A stretch of DNA of 64,000 nucleotides from Ophioderma brevispina (GCA_023653785.1 JAMKCH010088327.1:1-64000), one strand, 5' to 3'. Counted from the first letter of the stretch, positions 1 to 11,178 are shown. A program made the numbers and translations. The notes: generated from the letters alone by a model not told the origin.

Positions 1-516
1 CCTTTATCCAATTCTCACAGAAGCTCATGAATGTTTAATGTTATCTGGCAAGTAGATGATCGTTTAGCGGTGTAGCTGACATCTGTCTTCGGTATGATGG
101 CTTTACGGTAGCCATAGCAACAGGTAATGACTTGGGTAAAAAGAACTGAATGTAGGATTTCGCAATCTGAGTCATATCATAATTAATTATCAATTACAAC
201 AACTGGGTCTGTCTACCTTGGTATCCCCCCATTCTCTTTTTTTTTTGCCAAATTTCAAGGCATTTTTTTATTTCTGAGATTCGGATTGATTTCTCTCTCC
301 TCTTCTTCCTAATAGCCAAGGAGTTGAATTTAATTGATAAATTTGTGCATGTGGTGTGTTTGCATCATCTTTTTCTGTGGCTGTGATCCCTTTAAAAATG
401 AGAATGCACCAATAAAATAAAAAATTTTGTTGCCCAAATCACATTCCTACATTAAGGCCGGACTCTTGCTCATAATTATGTCTTTTGTGTAATTTTATTT
501 TTAAATTTGTATTTTT
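1..516. other. AT-rich intergenic sequence, no gene seen
   Basis: No open frame, RNA fold or repeat edge could be supported here. It contains short T runs and several AATAAA-like words that need no special explanation in AT-rich DNA. Confidence 0.5.
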
Positions 517-894
517 TTAAAGTATATAATACCAACACATTTTTGAAGAGCCGCCCCCACTTTTCAAAATTTGGAAAGGTTGCAGAGTGTTGGAAATTGT
601 TTTAGTAAACTATTCCTCAACTGGTAATGCCTCAAAAGTGTGTATTTGTTAAAGAAGCGATTTGTAATCAGACTGGCATATCGGATTGTAATTTAACGGC
701 AGAAGAGCTGGAAACACCAAATTCTGTCCGTCCATTGAAAATATGCCACCTCCTAAAGGATCTCTACCTTGACTTGCTTGAACCAACTTAACACTACTGG
801 ATGAGTAAGACACTGTTCAGCTTAATTTCCAACTACTTCGTATTGGAAGAACTTTTCCAGCAGCCGTTAAATTAAGTATCAGAATCTCCCGATA

Positions 895-1164
895 TTAATG
901 CTGCTCAGAGATTTCCGAAATTAACTTATTTTGTGTAGTAATTAAAAATAGTCATCTAGAACTAAAGTCATCACCAAATGCTCAATTCCAATTTAGAGAT
1001 GAACGGATTTCCGTTTTAAACAGTAACACTATGGGCACATTTTATCAGTGGCTATAGGATCCTGTGTATATAACCAAAATTCCGGATCTAATTTGATTGT
1101 ATTGTATTTTTCTATATGAAGGACTTCGATTTTGAGCTTAGTTATTTCACACAAAGGGGGGGGT

Positions 1165-1228
<64 letters not shown>

Positions 1229-1364
1229 AGGGGGGGGGGGGGGGTGGGGTGGGGGGGGGAAAAGGGGGGGGGGGGGGATATATATGGACAAGCATATGTT
1301 CATGCAAACACATGATGTTTGAAAATGAGTGCACCTCAATCGGAAATCTCTGAGTCACCTTTAA
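895..1364 (-). mobile_element. MITE family D, copy nested in family B
   Basis: Read on the minus strand it begins TTAAAGGTGACTCAGAGATT (from 1364) and ends at a TTAA (895-898) beside an inverted CTCAGAGATTT. Internal words shared with copies at 34.9 and 38.5 kb include ATGCTTGTCCATATA and CTTCATATAGAAAA. It sits inside MITE B copy 1. The paralogous B copy at 7430-7865 has one TTAA (7699-7702) at the matching point, so this looks like a TTAA-specific insertion. A poly-G tract replaces about ten nucleotides in the middle. Confidence 0.75.
1157..1277 (+). repeat. ~120-bp near-pure G tract
   Basis: An almost uninterrupted run of G with a few T and A breaks lies inside the family D element. The Gly-rich frames on one strand and Pro-rich frames on the other are products of the homopolymer, not genes. 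On the C strand it lies where other family D copies have the words ACTAATCAC. It could form G-quadruplex structures. Its exact length is unreliable in any assembly. Confidence 0.9.
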
Positions 1365-1981
1365 TTATTCTAATTACTTTTTTTTTGCGATCCATAGACA
1401 AGTTTGAGCTTCACCATTCACAGTATAGTTTACTAGACTGTCCCACATTCTCGGCTCTGTCTTCGGCTTCATGACACCGTATGTTCATACATAAAATCAA
1501 ACATTTATTTTTGGAATGACACAAACATGAAAACAAAAAAAATGCATCCATTTATCTACAACCTACAAAAAACGAAAATCCTAAGAACATCAGGCTGGGC
1601 CCTCCTGCACCTTGGCATCCGGTCCCTTTTAATACTGCCCCCGTTTGACCCAATGGCCGGCCATACGCCTCATACACCACTTGTCCTCTGATTGACAAAA
1701 TTCAAATACCACTCGCACGCCCGATTTTGTTGACTCAAGAGGTTTGTAGTCTTCATTACCAGTCGTTATACCAAGACCCTGAGAGGGTCTACCAATACAA
1801 CGTGCAGAAATTTCAAAATTTTTTGAAGGTTATATAAATTGTGCATTAACTTGATTTTGCTGGCCCTGGAGTGAAATTCAATAATTGAAGTTACTGAACG
1901 GTGCCATGGGGGTTGAGACTTTGTTGGCTCACAGTGGCAGCACTGGAGAAGGAAGGACGATATTATCTCTCTCTGCTGGCT

Positions 1982-2670
1982 TTAAGTTGCAAGGGAGATT
2001 TTGATCACCCCAATTTGTGTCATAATCTTATTTCATATAGATTAGACATCAATAAAATTCCCTACCTTGTATTTGGGGGGGCTACAGAATTCTTACAAAG
2101 AGAAAAAAGGATTGTTGATTTGCTTATATTTACATATGAGGCTGAATTTCATAGTTGCTTCCTATACAAAATTAAAGGGGGATGGCCCCCGATTTAAGGA
2201 GATGAAGTTTTCCTCTTAAAAGATTGGCCTTCACCCCAAAACCCCATCTGTACGAGTTTCGCGCTAATTTCACTCCTTTTCATTTGACAGCTAAAAAAAC
2301 GTGATTTTGTAATCCCCATTAGGTACTGTTTAAAATTAATATTGGCGCCAAAATGGGGTACGTTTCACTCATAATTCCAAACCAACATCCGTTGGCCCTA
2401 ATATTTTCACATGGTGAATGAGAAAAATAGTAGCTTCGTCTGATACCAAAATTATGACCACTCCGTAAAATCTGGACTTCTGGGATGAGACCCGCATTAG
2501 CGATCGGCACTTACCGTTAAAAATTCCACTTGTTGTTACAAGAAACTTTCTCACTTAATCCTTTCAGATTGGGATATTTCCGATGGAAAGGATTTACATC
2601 AGGCAAAATCATAACTTTTGATTTTTTTTTTAGGGACACCTGATATGTGAAATCGCTCGGGCACCTTTAA
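1982..2670 (+). mobile_element. MITE family C, copy 1 (long form)
   Basis: The element is bounded by TTAA at 1982-1985 and 2667-2670. The left end reads TTTAAGTTGCAAGGGAGATT and the right end GCACCTTTAA, inverted copies of the family C terminus TTAAAGGTGCAACGAGAGAT. Inside, CTTAATCCTTTCAGAT and GGACACCTGATATGTGAAAT match copies at 9.8, 10.4 and 22.1 kb. It is longer than the other copies because it carries extra DNA between about 2174 and 2520. No protein is encoded. Confidence 0.7.
2174..2520. mobile_element. Possible nested TTAA insertion inside MITE C copy 1
   Basis: This ~345-bp segment is absent from the other family C copies. It is flanked by TTAA on both sides (2174-2177 and 2517-2520). 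The left edge is AGGGGGATGG. I cannot see a matching inverted end on the right, so an internal duplication or old deletion in the other copies is also possible. Confidence 0.35.
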
Positions 2671-3419
2671 AAACCCTGGACCCCGGCAGATGATTGACAG
2701 ATACTTGGGAGTTTTTCCAAAATTACATTTTGTGCCCATATTTGGAATCAAATGATAAATGCATTCAAATGATTACAACCAGCCTAGTCTTAGGTCAGTG
2801 GTTTTGAAATGGCTTCCCAATAATAGGGCTTTTGTGGATGCCCCCTCAAAACCGGTGACTTATGTTATAGCCTATACTGATCTACTGCAGGAGAAAGGGT
2901 GAAACACCTCCCACTTCCCTTCCTTCAGGAAAAAGCAACAGAGCTAAAAGACAACCTGTCCCCATTTTTACTTACATTCCCTTGTCCCCTAAATATGTGT
3001 GTTTTTCATGGTGCCACTACGGTTGGCTATCCTGTTTGCCATGCTATAACCACATTTCACAGTATTTAGTCGCCATGCTGTTTATCTTTCGTTTTCTTTA
3101 AAATCATCGTTATTTTTCCAACCTCACTTTGATTTTTCTTTTCCCATAACTTCACTGAATACTTTCCCGAGATGAATTACATTTGTATCCTGTTTTTTGT
3201 ATGGTTGCTCCGCAAAGAACTTTAATGATGTTGATTTAGCTAGTTGCCTTCTGTTTTCTTTGGAGAAAAAGAAAAAAACTGTTAGTTTGTTGTTTTTGCT
3301 GTAGGTTTTGTCCGCTGTGCTCAATGTCCACTTCACACATATCCAATGCGCACCCTTCTACAAAACCCTCCCTAGGGTTCTTCCTAGTCGTCCTTGTCCA
3401 AACCCAGATAATAGCTAAT

Positions 3420-3620
3420 AGTGAGCGTTTTGGGGTGAAAACATGTAGCACCTCGCCCGCTTTAGCGTGTTTGGTGTGAAAAGTACACTCCTTTCAGCGG
3501 AGAGAAAAGTTGGGGTCACAGGTCCAAAGCAAACTTGGGGGGGTAGGGTAAATAGATGGTGCCAGACAGGCGCATGTACAGTCACTGAACAAACAAAGAG
3601 GGGGTTGATGTTTGAAATGC
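3420..3620 (+). repeat. Dispersed repeat family I, copy 1 (unoccupied site)
   Basis: The words GTGTGAAAAGTACACTCCTT, CAGCGGAGAGAAAAGTT and AGGGTAAATAGATGGTGCCA recur at 4220-4640. In the second copy a hAT-like MITE interrupts the sequence just before GGGTAAATAG, so this copy shows the unoccupied state. No gene is supported; the ORFs on both strands here are short and unmatched. Confidence 0.6.
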
Positions 3621-4159
3621 CGGAAATGTGCCTGACAAAAAAGTGCATTTGCTTCTGGGCCAGGTAAAACTTGCAAAACTGGATCCAATCGGAGCAGTAT
3701 GCTACCAAGTTTGGAATAGAATAGCATGTTAATGTGTGTGGAAGTGGCTGGACAATAAAACAGGGCTAGAGCATAATTGGAGTTGTTACAGGAAGTGATT
3801 TTGTGGCGTTCACAGCGTAATGCAGCAGTAGTTTTTTTTTATACAATTATTTTGAAGTGTCACTAGTGAAGGAACAGACCATGCAGTAAGGCAGTTTAAC
3901 CCCCCCCCCCCATCCCAGTGGGCTCGCCATTGTGGGGATGGGGGCCCAGGGGGCAGAACAGAAAGATGTTAGGCAAGATCGGTTTGAACGCCAATGAAGC
4001 TAGAATTGACCACCCTCATGACTTACAAAAAAAGTAGCAGTGTTACTTTGCTTTTTAGTGAACCTAGGTGGGCCACTGTCATTTTTAACGAGCGCAGTTC
4101 GTAAGACAAAAGGGAACTCCTACAGATACCCTATGATAATGAAAGAACATCTAGTCTCT

Positions 4160-4640
4160 TAATTCACTCATGAAATGCCTTGTTAAGGCAAACAAAAATT
4201 TTTTTGGACTAGGTGCCGCGATTTGGCATGTTGGTAGGAAAAGTACACTACTTTCAGTAGAGAAAAAGTTGAGATCAAAGGTAAAAGCAACATTGGGGCA
4301 GGCAGAGGGTGTATTGAAGGCAAATCCCACAATGCACCAGTCTTGGAAATTTACCTCAACAGGGTCATGTGATCCCACAAAAATTCCTATTCTTAACAAA
4401 TAAAATCCCGAGTTCTATATGCTCATTTTCGGCCACAAAGCATTAGGTAATTGGGGAATTTTAGCATGATTATGACATAGCCTGTGGTCCTTAAACTTGT
4501 TGAACACTTTATCCCCAAATACTGACTAAGTTTGTACGTACAGTATAGGCACGGTTGCATTTATTGTGGGATGATTCAAAACACCCTCTGGGGGCAGGGT
4601 AAATAGATGGTGCCAGATATGCACATGTAACAGTCCTAAA
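4160..4640 (+). repeat. Dispersed repeat family I, copy 2 (occupied site)
   Basis: It shares AAAAGTACACT.CTTTCAG, GAGAAAAAGTTG and GGGTAAATAGATGGTGCCAG with 3420-3620. The two halves are separated by the MITE at 4303-4590. Confidence 0.6.
4303..4590 (+). mobile_element. hAT-like MITE (CAGAGGGTGT ends), copy 1
   Basis: The ends are CAGAGGGTGTATTGAA and its inverse TTCAAAACACCCTCTG, followed inward by CCCACAATGCACCAG on the left and ATTGTGGGAT on the right. The element is flanked by an exact 8-bp duplication GGGGCAGG (4295-4302 and 4591-4598), the size made by hAT transposases. Two relatives lie at 39238-39331 and 50718-51016. The 288-bp interior has no coding frame, so it would need a transposase supplied from elsewhere. 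Confidence 0.85.
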
Positions 4641-6157
4641 TATGTTGTTGTTTGCAAGTAAACTAAAGTTTTTTTTTTGTGTGTGAAAAGGATGACTTGG
4701 AGTAAGAGGGGTAGTAAAAAAAGAAAGTAAAAAAAGGCAAACTTTAAAAAAACAAAAAAATTTTGTGACTTTTTTTAAAGAGTCAATTGCAAACAGAAAA
4801 AAAAATTCCGTTAACAATTTCCACTTTAAAATCAGTCCATGTGTAGAACATTTTTGTGGCCTATGCTTGAAAGTTATATTCAGAGATTATAACCCTTCTG
4901 TTTGCCTCGAGTGTCTTCAGAGAAACAAAATAAACCTGTGCTTAAATTCCAATTGAATCAAACCCTCTGTTGTTTAAAAGGTCCATGACCCGATGCTAAT
5001 AGCTCGTCCCCAGGGACCACAGTTTTACGGAAGTGGCCAAAAATTTGGCTATCAGAAGAAAGCTACTATTTTCTCATTTACCCTGTGAATCTTAGGCTAA
5101 AGGATGTTTGGTTGGATGTTACGTGAGCAAAAATGTGCCCCTTTTTGTCGACCAATATTATTTTTACACAGTACTCTATGGGGATTGCAAAATCACGCGT
5201 TTTTTTTTAGCCCTCACATCAAACGGGTTGAAATTGAAATATCGGCGGCGAAAACTTTACAAGAGGGGTTTTGGGGGAAGGTTTTGGGTGAAAGCCCATC
5301 TATCAGAGGAAAAATTACAGACTTAAATGTGCCATCCCCCTTTAACTTAAATTCTAGTTAATTTTGTATTACCTCCCCCATCACCCATACTGTTAGTTTA
5401 ATTTTACTTCTGGACATTTAAAACAAAAATAACTTCAGTTGCACAACAAAAAAGATTGCTGCCTTATTCATTTGGGATATGTATTGGATAGGCTTTGTCA
5501 CAAAATTATGAATGTTCTTTAATTAGGACACACTGTTATACTTTGATTACGACCAAATAGGCGGAAATATATGGTTATTAATTAGTTGTCCGCCACAGAC
5601 ACCAAGTAAACCAAATATACGCGAACGTTTACACAGAATCGCTTGCGCCCGACTAAAAACACTGCGTGTCTTGTGTTGGCTTATTCAATATTCAGTATTA
5701 TAGCCCGCCGATTTGTGTGGTATAATCCAAAAGTTAGAAGCAACTGATTCAGCGCCCATCCAGACAACTACAAGACACATGCAAAAATTCTACCACCAAT
5801 ATAATCATAGCTGATTTAATTGCCAAGGTAGCTATTTGGTAGATTTAAGTACGGTAATCATTCTAACTTAATGTTAACATTTATCCGACTTGAGAACCCG
5901 TTAAGATGCCACTAGCTTTTAAGATTAGATGTATTTAGATATTTTTTTGATATATGAATGTATGCGGATCTTTGTTGCCTTATGATGATGTTTGTTTTAT
6001 AAAAAATTTTTTACTTTTTTTAAAAAAAAACGGTTTTAACAAAAAAAAAAGTCACAGGGCAAGCAACCTGCAAAAAATGCATGTGCCGACACACGAACAT
6101 GATATGTGCACACACAACACCCCACCAAACAAAAAAAAAACCATACTACATGCATGC
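4641..6157. other. Intergenic, no supported gene
   Basis: AT-rich sequence with A and T runs. The 85-aa frame near 5104-5361 and the overlapping 72-aa frame lie in shifted registers of one stretch and match nothing I recognise. No repeat edge could be placed with confidence. Confidence 0.4.
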
Positions 6158-6181
6158 CACACACACACACACACGCACACA
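6158..6181. repeat. (CA)n microsatellite
   Basis: A short CA dinucleotide run with one CG interruption. It gives the His/Thr-rich ends of the local frames, which are not genes. Confidence 0.85.
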
Positions 6182-6480
6182 GTTTGTAACATCTATTACT
6201 TCCGAGGACATCAAAGAAACTGCGTCCTCAGTCGTTAAAGGAAAAGCACAAAACAAATTGTTTAACTTTGAGACAAAAAGAAAGCGTTCCGAGGACTATG
6301 CTTCAAAAGAATTTCTTTTAGTCATCAGAAATATATGAAACAAGTACCCACACCCTTTAACCTACACCACACAGTGTAAAAGATGACAAGTCTTGCATAG
6401 TTTCAAACATATGCTTCAGGAAGCGTGTAATGTCCCCTTCAAAAACCTTATCAAATATGTCATATACATCACTGTTGTAG

Positions 6481-6618
6481 ATCAGTCTTGCCGACAAAGA
6501 TGAGAGCGCTTGGAAAGATGATATTAAATTATTCATGGGGAACAGACTCTGACAGAATTTATGTGTCATCGGTGACTTCAATGGGGATCTCACAACGGTT
6601 GATGGTGTCATTCATTGA
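6481..6618 (+). pseudogene. Possible LINE endonuclease fragment
   Basis: In one plus-strand frame the translation reads SLADKDESAWKDDIKLFMGN, then one internal stop, then LCVIGDFNGDLTT. GDFN is the catalytic Asp/Asn signature of the AP-like endonuclease of many non-LTR retrotransposons, and the residues before it are charged as in that family. The frame is cut by a stop upstream and at VIH further on, and there is no RT domain nearby. The 84-aa minus-strand frame over the same DNA would then be an antisense shadow. A chance match to a four-residue motif is possible. Confidence 0.3.
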
Positions 6619-7429
6619 GTCTCCCGTCATCATCTTATCCTTCCCCCCAGGGGAGGGGGTCAGTCCGGGGGGACAGGACAAAAAAAAAGTAGTAGTAGTA
6701 AATGACATGGAAATGTAAATACATTTCCCAATGCAGTGCTAGGGTGTTATCAGTAAGATGATGATGATGAACCCATTCAGTCCAGTTTTCGGTGGTATAA
6801 ACAATTCGAAACCCTCATGCAATATGAAGGTTACCAGTTTTTGAATGCTTTAAACTATAACCAGAAGTTCTCTTTAAACTTATTTTGATTTAATATGATG
6901 TCCACCAAAATGCAGCTGAACTCAATGGGTAAAAATGGTTTAAAAATAAAGATATTTTAGTTTTGTGTCGTCTGCTTTTGCAGGAAGACGTATAGGGATA
7001 GCTTTCTGCTGTGGGCTGTTGGCTGTAACCGTATTAAACAAAGGTTAACAATTGTCATTCCTCACATCGCATGGACTGATTAACTTTCATACTTGATGTC
7101 GAAGAACCAACTGGCCAAGGTCATGTGGTGAAAACAAGAGACCTTGATGACCCCTAAGGAAACTGGACCCATTTGTGGAAATCTATAAAATGAAAATTTA
7201 TTTGGCAAATAAGATATGCTACAGCCATCAAAGTTAGTCAAAAAAATCACTGGCCAAGACTACTGTGTGTGGTTGTACATTGCAAACGCGATGGAAGGTG
7301 ACACAAGCATTCCAGGAATTATGTATTTTGAATTAAAAATATTGTTTTTTTTTAATTTTTTAGTTTTTTAATTTTGTGATTTTTGCAGGTGTTTCCGGTA
7401 ATTGCATTTTAACACTAGATGCGAATGAC

Positions 7430-7865
7430 AATACTCAAAAATGGTTATTTGTCATAAAAGAAGCGATTTTTAATTAGAATCGGGTTCCGTGATTGTTATT
7501 TAGTGGCGGAGCTAGAAACGATTTCCGTTCATGAAAAGGAAAATAGTGCCACTCACGAAAATGAACCTCCAACTTGACTTGCCTTAAACCGATGGAAAAA
7601 ACTGAATGAATGAGGGACACAGTACATGACGCGATTTCATGGCTTATTTCATATTAAGGACGTTTCAGCCGCCTTAAGCGAATATCGGAATCTCCGAATT
7701 AATTCTAAGTTAAAAATTCCTTCTTTTGGGACACATAGAGAATTTTGAGCTCTACCATTCTTAGGTATGGTTTACTAGCCAATTACCAATGCAACTGTGC
7801 AAAAATCTCAAAATACTTGGGAAATTGGGGGCGCTTTCAAAAACAATGTGCTGTTATTGCTTTAA
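7430..7865 (+). mobile_element. MITE family B, copy 2
   Basis: It matches copy 1 through GAAGCGATTT, GCTAGAAAC and GGAATCTCCGAATTAA. It ends with ATTGGGGGCGCT..AATGTGCTGTTATTGCTTTAA, the inverse of the family left end TTTAAAGCAATARYAGCACA. At 7699-7702 it keeps the single TTAA that is duplicated around the family D insertion in copy 1. The left TIR is not visible, so it is 5' truncated. Confidence 0.65.
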
Positions 7866-7904
7866 GAGCAGTCTGGTGCTACAAACTTTAGTTTTTTTCT
7901 TAGT

Positions 7905-8160
7905 GCGGCCCTCATGCCTGGTGGGGCCATGCCTGGAAAAAAGTGGGGAATTTGGGAATCACATTCCTGGCAAATTTTTATATTGGAGGGAAATTTTTGT
8001 ACTTTAAATAAAGAAATACATAAGAATTTAAGGGAAATCTTGCAATCTTGGAGCCTGTTGGAGGGAAATTTTGCAATGTTGGAGGGAAATTGGGATTGTA
8101 TTCCCAGGGAAATTTGCATTTTTTTACAGCCCTGGTGGCACACCCAAATTTGGTTTGGGT
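7905..8160 (+). repeat. Short internal direct repeats (GGAGGGAAATTT)
   Basis: The words TTGGAGGGAAATTT and GGGAAAT(C/T)TTGCAAT recur several times, next to CCTGGTGGGGCCATGCCTGG. The array is degenerate and has no clear unit edge. ORFs on both strands reflect the repeats. Confidence 0.5.
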
Positions 8161-8380
8161 AGAGGTGTGCAGTGCAAAGGATTGACCTTATAGAGTATAA
8201 TTATAACCAATTTTTTTTTGCAAAAGTAGGATTTTCAGAACTGAATTTTAAAAAAAATTGGACTTGGGAACTGAATTTGGGGCCAAGTTAGACATTGTGG
8301 AGCTGAAGAATTGGCAAAATGTGTGCTAATTTTTTTGGCCAAGGAGCAAAAATGTTTAGTTTTGTGGCAAAGTAGAGGTA
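8160..8380 (+). repeat. Dispersed repeat family N, copy 1
   Basis: It starts with AGAGGTGTGCAGTGCAAAG and continues with repeated ACTGAATTT and GGGCCAA-like words. The inverse orientation of the same repeat lies at 38960-39230, ending TTTGCACTGCACACCTCTAT. Function is unknown. Confidence 0.55.
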
Positions 8381-9789
8381 ATAAAAACTGGGGCATTATT
8401 CAAACAGAACTGCAAAAAAGGCACAAACCGGGTGTCTTGACTGATATGTGTACTGCCACTTTAGGTCAGTACAAATTGGCAGATTAGTAAATAGGATCAC
8501 TTTTTGTTCTTTCCAGCCACTCTTAGCAATTTGGCCAACTATACCCATCATATTTTCCAAGAAATTTCCATTGCTGCTTGAAGCATGCTCATGGTAGATC
8601 CACTCACTGGATGTCAGGGGAGGGCGGCCAAGAAATCCCAATTTCAGACATCGCCATTGGTTTAACACGTAAAAGCGAAATCTTGACGAAAAATTCTGAT
8701 TTTTTTATATGTTGTCAAGGAATATTTTCTTATTCCAAAACCGTTGGAGTTGAAGAATCAACTCCACTGGAAGGGTTATTTCTGAATTTTTTTGTATTAA
8801 TAACGAACGAGGACGAGGTCGTATGTAGGTCATGGGAAAACCCATGACCGACCCACATCAAATCAACCAAATTGGTGTGTGGTTTGTACTCCGTATTGCT
8901 GTAATTTCTTTTAACATATTTGGTGAATTGCTATAATGAATGGGGCTTGGCCGCCACCGCCTGCTGGATGTCAGCATTATGTGAAGTACCCCCTCTATGT
9001 GTGCTCTTGCTAACTGTTTAAACTTTCAAATGATAAATTTACAGTTTACCTTTGATTGTTTTTAGTGCCTCTTTTTAATTGTTTAAAACGTGAGTATGGT
9101 ATGAACAAATATTTGAGCTATACTTATAAAATACATAAAACTAACTATTAAAATAATTGGAAATAATAGATATCCTACAAATTCCATTCAAATTCAGATA
9201 TTTAACCTTTATGTAAGGCATGTTTCGCAATAGAGGGGTCCACATCTTCCCGATTTTACATGAAAATTAAATGTGCAATTTGAAGTGTGAAATGTAATTT
9301 TGGGGCATTTTACCTGTTTTAATTGGAGAGATTTGTGGAGAAACACACTCCACAAAGTAAATTTTTATCAGAGAAATTTAATTTACAGCCTAAAATAGCT
9401 TAAAATCCCCTCTGATTGCAAATGTTATATATTTTGATGGACACAATATATGTCTATCAAATGTAACACTTGCAACAAATATGATTTTTTGACCTACTTT
9501 TTGTTAGAGGATTCAATTTTTTGATAGATAATATTATGCATTTTAGGTCACTTATTCATAACAAGCCAATTTGCAAACTATTCTGTTTTCATATAAATTT
9601 TTACAAACCAAATATTGTTTTTCTTTTCTGGTGTATGTTACATTTGATCAACAAAATGAGATAATTGTGTCCGTCAAAAAGCGTATTATTCATTACACCC
9701 CTCAAAAAGTCTCATATCTTGAAAACTACTTCTTGTAGGCAACTCAAATTTATATGAAAATTTGCTTCTGTGAATTTGATGAGTTTAAA
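8381..9789. other. Intergenic, no supported gene
   Basis: Sequence without confident coding frames. A short hairpin near 8829 (GGTCATGGG-AAAA-CCCATGACC) is visible. From about 9000 to 9780 the base composition is very AT-rich, and I see no repeat boundary. Confidence 0.4.
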
Positions 9790-9816
9790 TACACTGCAAA
9801 AACTGGAGTGTTAACT

Positions 9817-10170
9817 TCAAAGGTCCAACGAGAGATTTTTAGACACCCAAATATTGTGTCATAATAGTAAATTCATAAAGATTATAGACTCAATAAATTT
9901 CTTACCTTGTGTTTGGCAACAGAAATGTGTTAAAAGAGAGAAAAAAGGTGATTTTGATTTGCTTATATTTCAATGTAAAACATAGGCTGAATTTCGTATT
10001 TGCTCCTATACGAAATTGGAAATTTCAAAATTTTTGTACCAAAGAAACATTTCTCAGCTTAATCCTTTCAGATGGGAATATTTTTGATGGAAAGCTTTAC
10101 ATCAGGGCAAAAATCAGTACTTTTTATTTTTTTAGGGACACCTGATATGTGAAATCTCTTCTTGCACCTT
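9817..10170 (+). mobile_element. MITE family C, copy 2
   Basis: The left end is TTCAAAGGTCCAACGAGAGA and the right end CTTCTTGCACCTTTA. The sequence between is nearly identical to copy 3 (10401-11178) except that it lacks the 433-bp insertion, so it is the unoccupied site for that insertion. Confidence 0.8.
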
Positions 10171-10373
10171 TATGGCTTTAACACCATGGGTGTTAATTTT
10201 AACACCCTCCTGGAATCAATAGGGGACTGCACCCACTGGTGTTAGATTTACACCATTTTGGTGTTAAATACCACCATGTTAGTGTTATATTAACACAAAT
10301 TTTGGTGTTACATCGTATGGTATGACACTGCTTGGTGTTTATTTTACACCACATGTCAGTGTTAATTTTTTTT

Positions 10374-10393
10374 AAAAAAAAAAAAAAAAAAAA
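10374..10393 (+). repeat. A20 run at a duplication junction
   Basis: Exactly 20 A join the first copy of a ~570-bp segment to the start of its second copy. The second copy reads on through the corresponding point as a T run followed by AACACTGCC, so the A run is not part of the repeat. Confidence 0.85.
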
Positions 10394-10400
10394 GTTAACT

Positions 10401-11178
10401 TTAAAGGTCCAACGAGAGATTTTTAGACACCCAAATATTGTGTCATAATAGTAAATTCATAAAGATTATACACTCAATAAATTTCTTACCTTGTGTTTGG
10501 CAACAGAAATGTGTTAAAAGAGAGAAAAAAGGTGATTTTGATTTGCTTATATGTGACCCAGCATGAGTAAATGAGGCTCTTTGCGGTAAATATGAATTTG
10601 TCATATAGGCAAAAATAGTCAGAGGGGTTGAAAAAATGATTTTTTCTTCTTCTGTTGAAAAATGCTATTTCATATATCCTCTTTCATGTACTGTATGTTT
10701 GTTGTAAAACTACTGATGATAACATGTGTTCTGAGCTCACTTTATTTCATTTATCATGTGTAAAATATAGGTGTTCTTCAACTTTAACAGTCTATAACTC
10801 CTTAATTTGTATTTTATTATATCAGTATGACATGATCTTTGACCTACCATAACTTCATAACAACATACCCTATGAAGATGATCAAGGTCTCATTTTAATC
10901 CTTGAAGCATACATAATATGATGATACAAAAATCAAATATTGAATTTCACCTCAAAGAGCCTCATTTACTCACGCTGGGTCACATATTTCAATGTAAAAC
11001 ATAGGCTGAATTTCGTATTTGCTCCTATACGAAATTGGAAATTTCAAAATTTTTATACCAAAGAAACATTTCTCAGCTTAATCCTTTCAGATGGGAATAT
11101 TTTTGATCAGGGCAAAAATCAGTACTTTTTATTTTTTTAGGGACACCTGATATGTGAAATCTCTTGTTGCACCTTTAA
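10401..11178 (+). mobile_element. MITE family C, copy 3 (interrupted)
   Basis: The ends are TTAAAGGTCCAACGAGAGAT and TTGTTGCACCTTTAA. It is almost the same as copy 2 but split by the TIR element at 10552-10984. A short deletion near 11106 removes the GATGGAAAGCTTTACATCA segment present in copy 2. Confidence 0.8.
10552..10984 (+). mobile_element. 433-bp TIR element inserted at TA
   Basis: The ends are TGTGACCCAGCATGAGTAAA and the inverse, ending TTTACTCACGCTGGGTCACA; the ~31-bp TIR runs to GAGGCTCTTTG with one mismatch. It is flanked by TA (10550-10551 and 10985-10986). The unoccupied copy near 10,000 reads CTTATATTTC. An ATAT duplication with the element starting one base in is equally consistent. 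There is no long ORF; the 65-aa frame is not transposase-like. Confidence 0.85.

Larger units (their letters stand above)
517..1450 (+). mobile_element. MITE family B, copy 1 (truncated, interrupted)
   Basis: The left end starts at a TTAA and carries the family B subterminal words ACATTTTTGAAGAGC and, further in, GAAGCGATTTGTAAT and GCTGGAAAC. These align by eye with copies near 7.4, 26.8 and 41.8 kb. Family B is defined by its complete copy at 26815-28002. This copy is split at 895-1364 by a family D element and continues afterwards with words matching 7710-7790 (GAGCT..ACCATTC..TATGGTTTACTAG). The expected right TIR is not recognisable, so the element is truncated near 1450. No coding capacity; it is non-autonomous. 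Confidence 0.6.

Noticed and set aside
1029..1358. Pro-rich and Gly-rich frames around 1.1-1.35 kb
   Set aside because: They are translations of the poly-G tract and its flanks inside a MITE.
9909..11140. Two similar frames (78 aa and 66 aa) as duplicated genes
   Set aside because: They are the same part of two family C MITE copies in a tandem duplication; other copies do not keep the frame.
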